This document shows positions 63,062-64,000 of a stretch of DNA of 64,000 nt, in pieces. The number at the start of each line of letters is the position of its first letter. Positions within the stretch are counted from its first letter, which is position 1. The position numbers and the translations under genes were made by a program. Under the pieces are notes generated by a model. The model was not told the DNA's origin and made no database searches. It saw only the letters and a list, made by a program, of their open reading frames with translations. The stretch is taken from the NCBI RefSeq assembly GCF_018100795.1, contig NZ_JAGJDY010000009.1:62001-126000 (forward strand), given 5' to 3'. Source of the stretch: Alteromonas sp. MMG017 (GTDB lineage Bacteria; Pseudomonadota; Gammaproteobacteria; Enterobacterales; Alteromonadaceae).

Positions 63062-64000
63062 ATGAGTAACCCTATTAAGGTATTAATTCAAGGCACTGGA
63101 TTTGCAGGCCAAGGGCATGCAGAAGCCTTTAGATATGCGGGTGCAGAAGTGGTTGGTATTGTGGGCAGAACCCCAAGCGTCGTAGAGAACGTAGCGAAAG
63201 AACTTTCAATACCTTACTTCAGTACCGACTGGCAACAAGCGCTTGAAGATTGCAAGCCAGACATAGTGTCTATTGCCACCCCCGGCGGCGCCCACGAAAC
63301 GCCCATTATTCAAGCTATTGAATTTGGCTGTCATGTATTTAGTGACAAGCCTCTGTCTACCACCGGTGATTCTGCTAAGAAACTGTATGAATTAGCCGAA
63401 GAAAAAGGGGTGAAAACCGCTTTTGCTTCTAGCTTTCGCTATATGCCTCATGTTATTCACGCCAAACGTTTAGTGGAACAAGGAGTGATTGGTGAGCCAC
63501 TAGAAGTAGAGTGTATTTCACACTTTAACTTAGAGCGTGACATTCCTTTTGGCTGGTCGCACCGCAAAGAAGACGGTGGCGGGCGCTTAAATAACAACTT
63601 TACCCATAAGCTTTCAATTGTCACCTCCATTGTGGGTGAAGAAATCTTATCGATAATGGGGGAAGTACGTGATGACTTGGGCAAAGCCCCGATTGTTGAA
63701 GGCGTACATAACTTCAAAAAGCGCCGCGACTTTATTCCCAATGACCTTAGCGACCCCAACCTCAAATGGGGGGAGTCGAATGTAGAATGGTCGTACACCG
63801 TGCTTGCACAGTTAAAAAGTGAACGTGCAGCAAAACCGGTCTCGGTGTTGTTTAAACATGGTGGTTTACAACCCCGCTTTACCGACGACCATATCGTTGT
63901 TTACGGCAGCAAGAGTGCCATCTTTATAAAAGGTCACTATGCCAGCGGCCCACTTTATTATTATGATGAAAACAACCAGTGGACTGAATTGCCACTACCG
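63062..64000 (+). CDS. Gfo/Idh/MocA-family oxidoreductase (3' truncated by window)
   Basis: At least 313 residues, with no stop before the window end. The N-terminal Rossmann fold starts KVLIQGTGFAGQGHAEAF; IATPGGAHETPIIQAIEFG and CHVFSDKPLSTT carry the EKP-like catalytic Lys segment (here DKP). GRLNNNFTHKLSIVTSIVG corresponds to the catalytic His/Asp-type region. It is cotranscribed with the mannonate dehydratase gene (43-base gap, AAGGAAAG ribosome site). A role in hexuronate or related sugar-acid oxidation is inferred from this neighbour. Confidence 0.85.
   Translation, partial: MSNPIKVLIQGTGFAGQGHAEAFRYAGAEVVGIVGRTPSVVENVAKELSIPYFSTDWQQALEDCKPDIVSIATPGGAHETPIIQAIEFGCHVFSDKPLSTTGDSAKKLYELAEEKGVKTAFASSFRYMPHVIHAKRLVEQGVIGEPLEVECISHFNLERDIPFGWSHRKEDGGGRLNNNFTHKLSIVTSIVGEEILSIMGEVRDDLGKAPIVEGVHNFKKRRDFIPNDLSDPNLKWGESNVEWSYTVLAQLKSERAAKPVSVLFKHGGLQPRFTDDHIVVYGSKSAIFIKGHYASGPLYYYDENNQWTELPLP

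Overview
The window reads as a chromosomal segment of a marine gammaproteobacterium close to Alteromonas (Alteromonadaceae). This rests on gene families and organisation: a YqjD/YqjE/YqjK-like trio, YfbR, YeaC and DUF349 proteins, an Entner-Doudoroff operon divergent from hexR with HexR-like operators, a PEP-CTERM protein and an ExeM-type extracellular nuclease. It is an inference from proteins, not from rRNA. I see no rRNA, tRNA, CRISPR array, phage or insertion sequence.

Layout. 1-4 kb: the tail of a hybrid sensor kinase, the YqjD/E/K-like membrane cluster, lipoproteins and a YfbR-like HD protein. 4-11 kb (minus strand): DUF349, YeaC-like and zinc-ribbon genes in one overlapping operon, an alanine/glycine:cation symporter and an M14 carboxypeptidase. 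11-33.5 kb is a central-carbon block: long-type GAPDH, MsrB, 6-phosphogluconate dehydrogenase, the glycogen genes malQ-glgB-glgX, canonical gapA, hexose-6-phosphate mutarotase, the operon zwf-pgl-edd-glk-eda, hexR and pyk. HexR-like palindromes lie before zwf, hexR and pyk, with a weaker one before gapA, so the block looks like one regulon feeding glucose and glycogen carbon through KDPG to pyruvate.

33.6-44 kb holds mostly exported or small proteins: a secreted nucleosidase-like protein, DUF2891, a BON-domain protein and an EEP-fold membrane protein. It also holds a two-component system with a YHYH lipoprotein, flanked by two related small cysteine-containing secreted proteins. 44-49 kb holds a three-gene operon (GT2 glycosyltransferase, YqcI/YcgG heme N-oxygenase family, DUF1989) followed by a hybrid kinase with a nitrate-type (PilJ/NarX-like) sensor box. 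The two enzyme families are each linked elsewhere to guanidino-group chemistry, so this may be an undescribed guanidine N-oxidation or deimination module.

49-55 kb: a WYL regulator resembling the BrxR/CapW type, then a two-gene operon. One gene encodes a large secreted protein with two nuclease modules (endonuclease I and ExeM-type EEP) and a textbook dockerin at its C-terminus; the other encodes a small PEP-CTERM protein with a cohesin-like fold. This is the most striking observation: it suggests a nuclease docked to the cell surface through a cohesin-dockerin pair. 55-64 kb: an M1 aminopeptidase, an enoyl-CoA hydratase-family protein, small conserved proteins, a PstS-like periplasmic protein, and a LacI-controlled sugar-acid locus. 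In that locus mannonate dehydratase is followed by a Gfo/Idh/MocA oxidoreductase cut by the window edge; its product, KDG, would join the Entner-Doudoroff pathway at Eda after phosphorylation.
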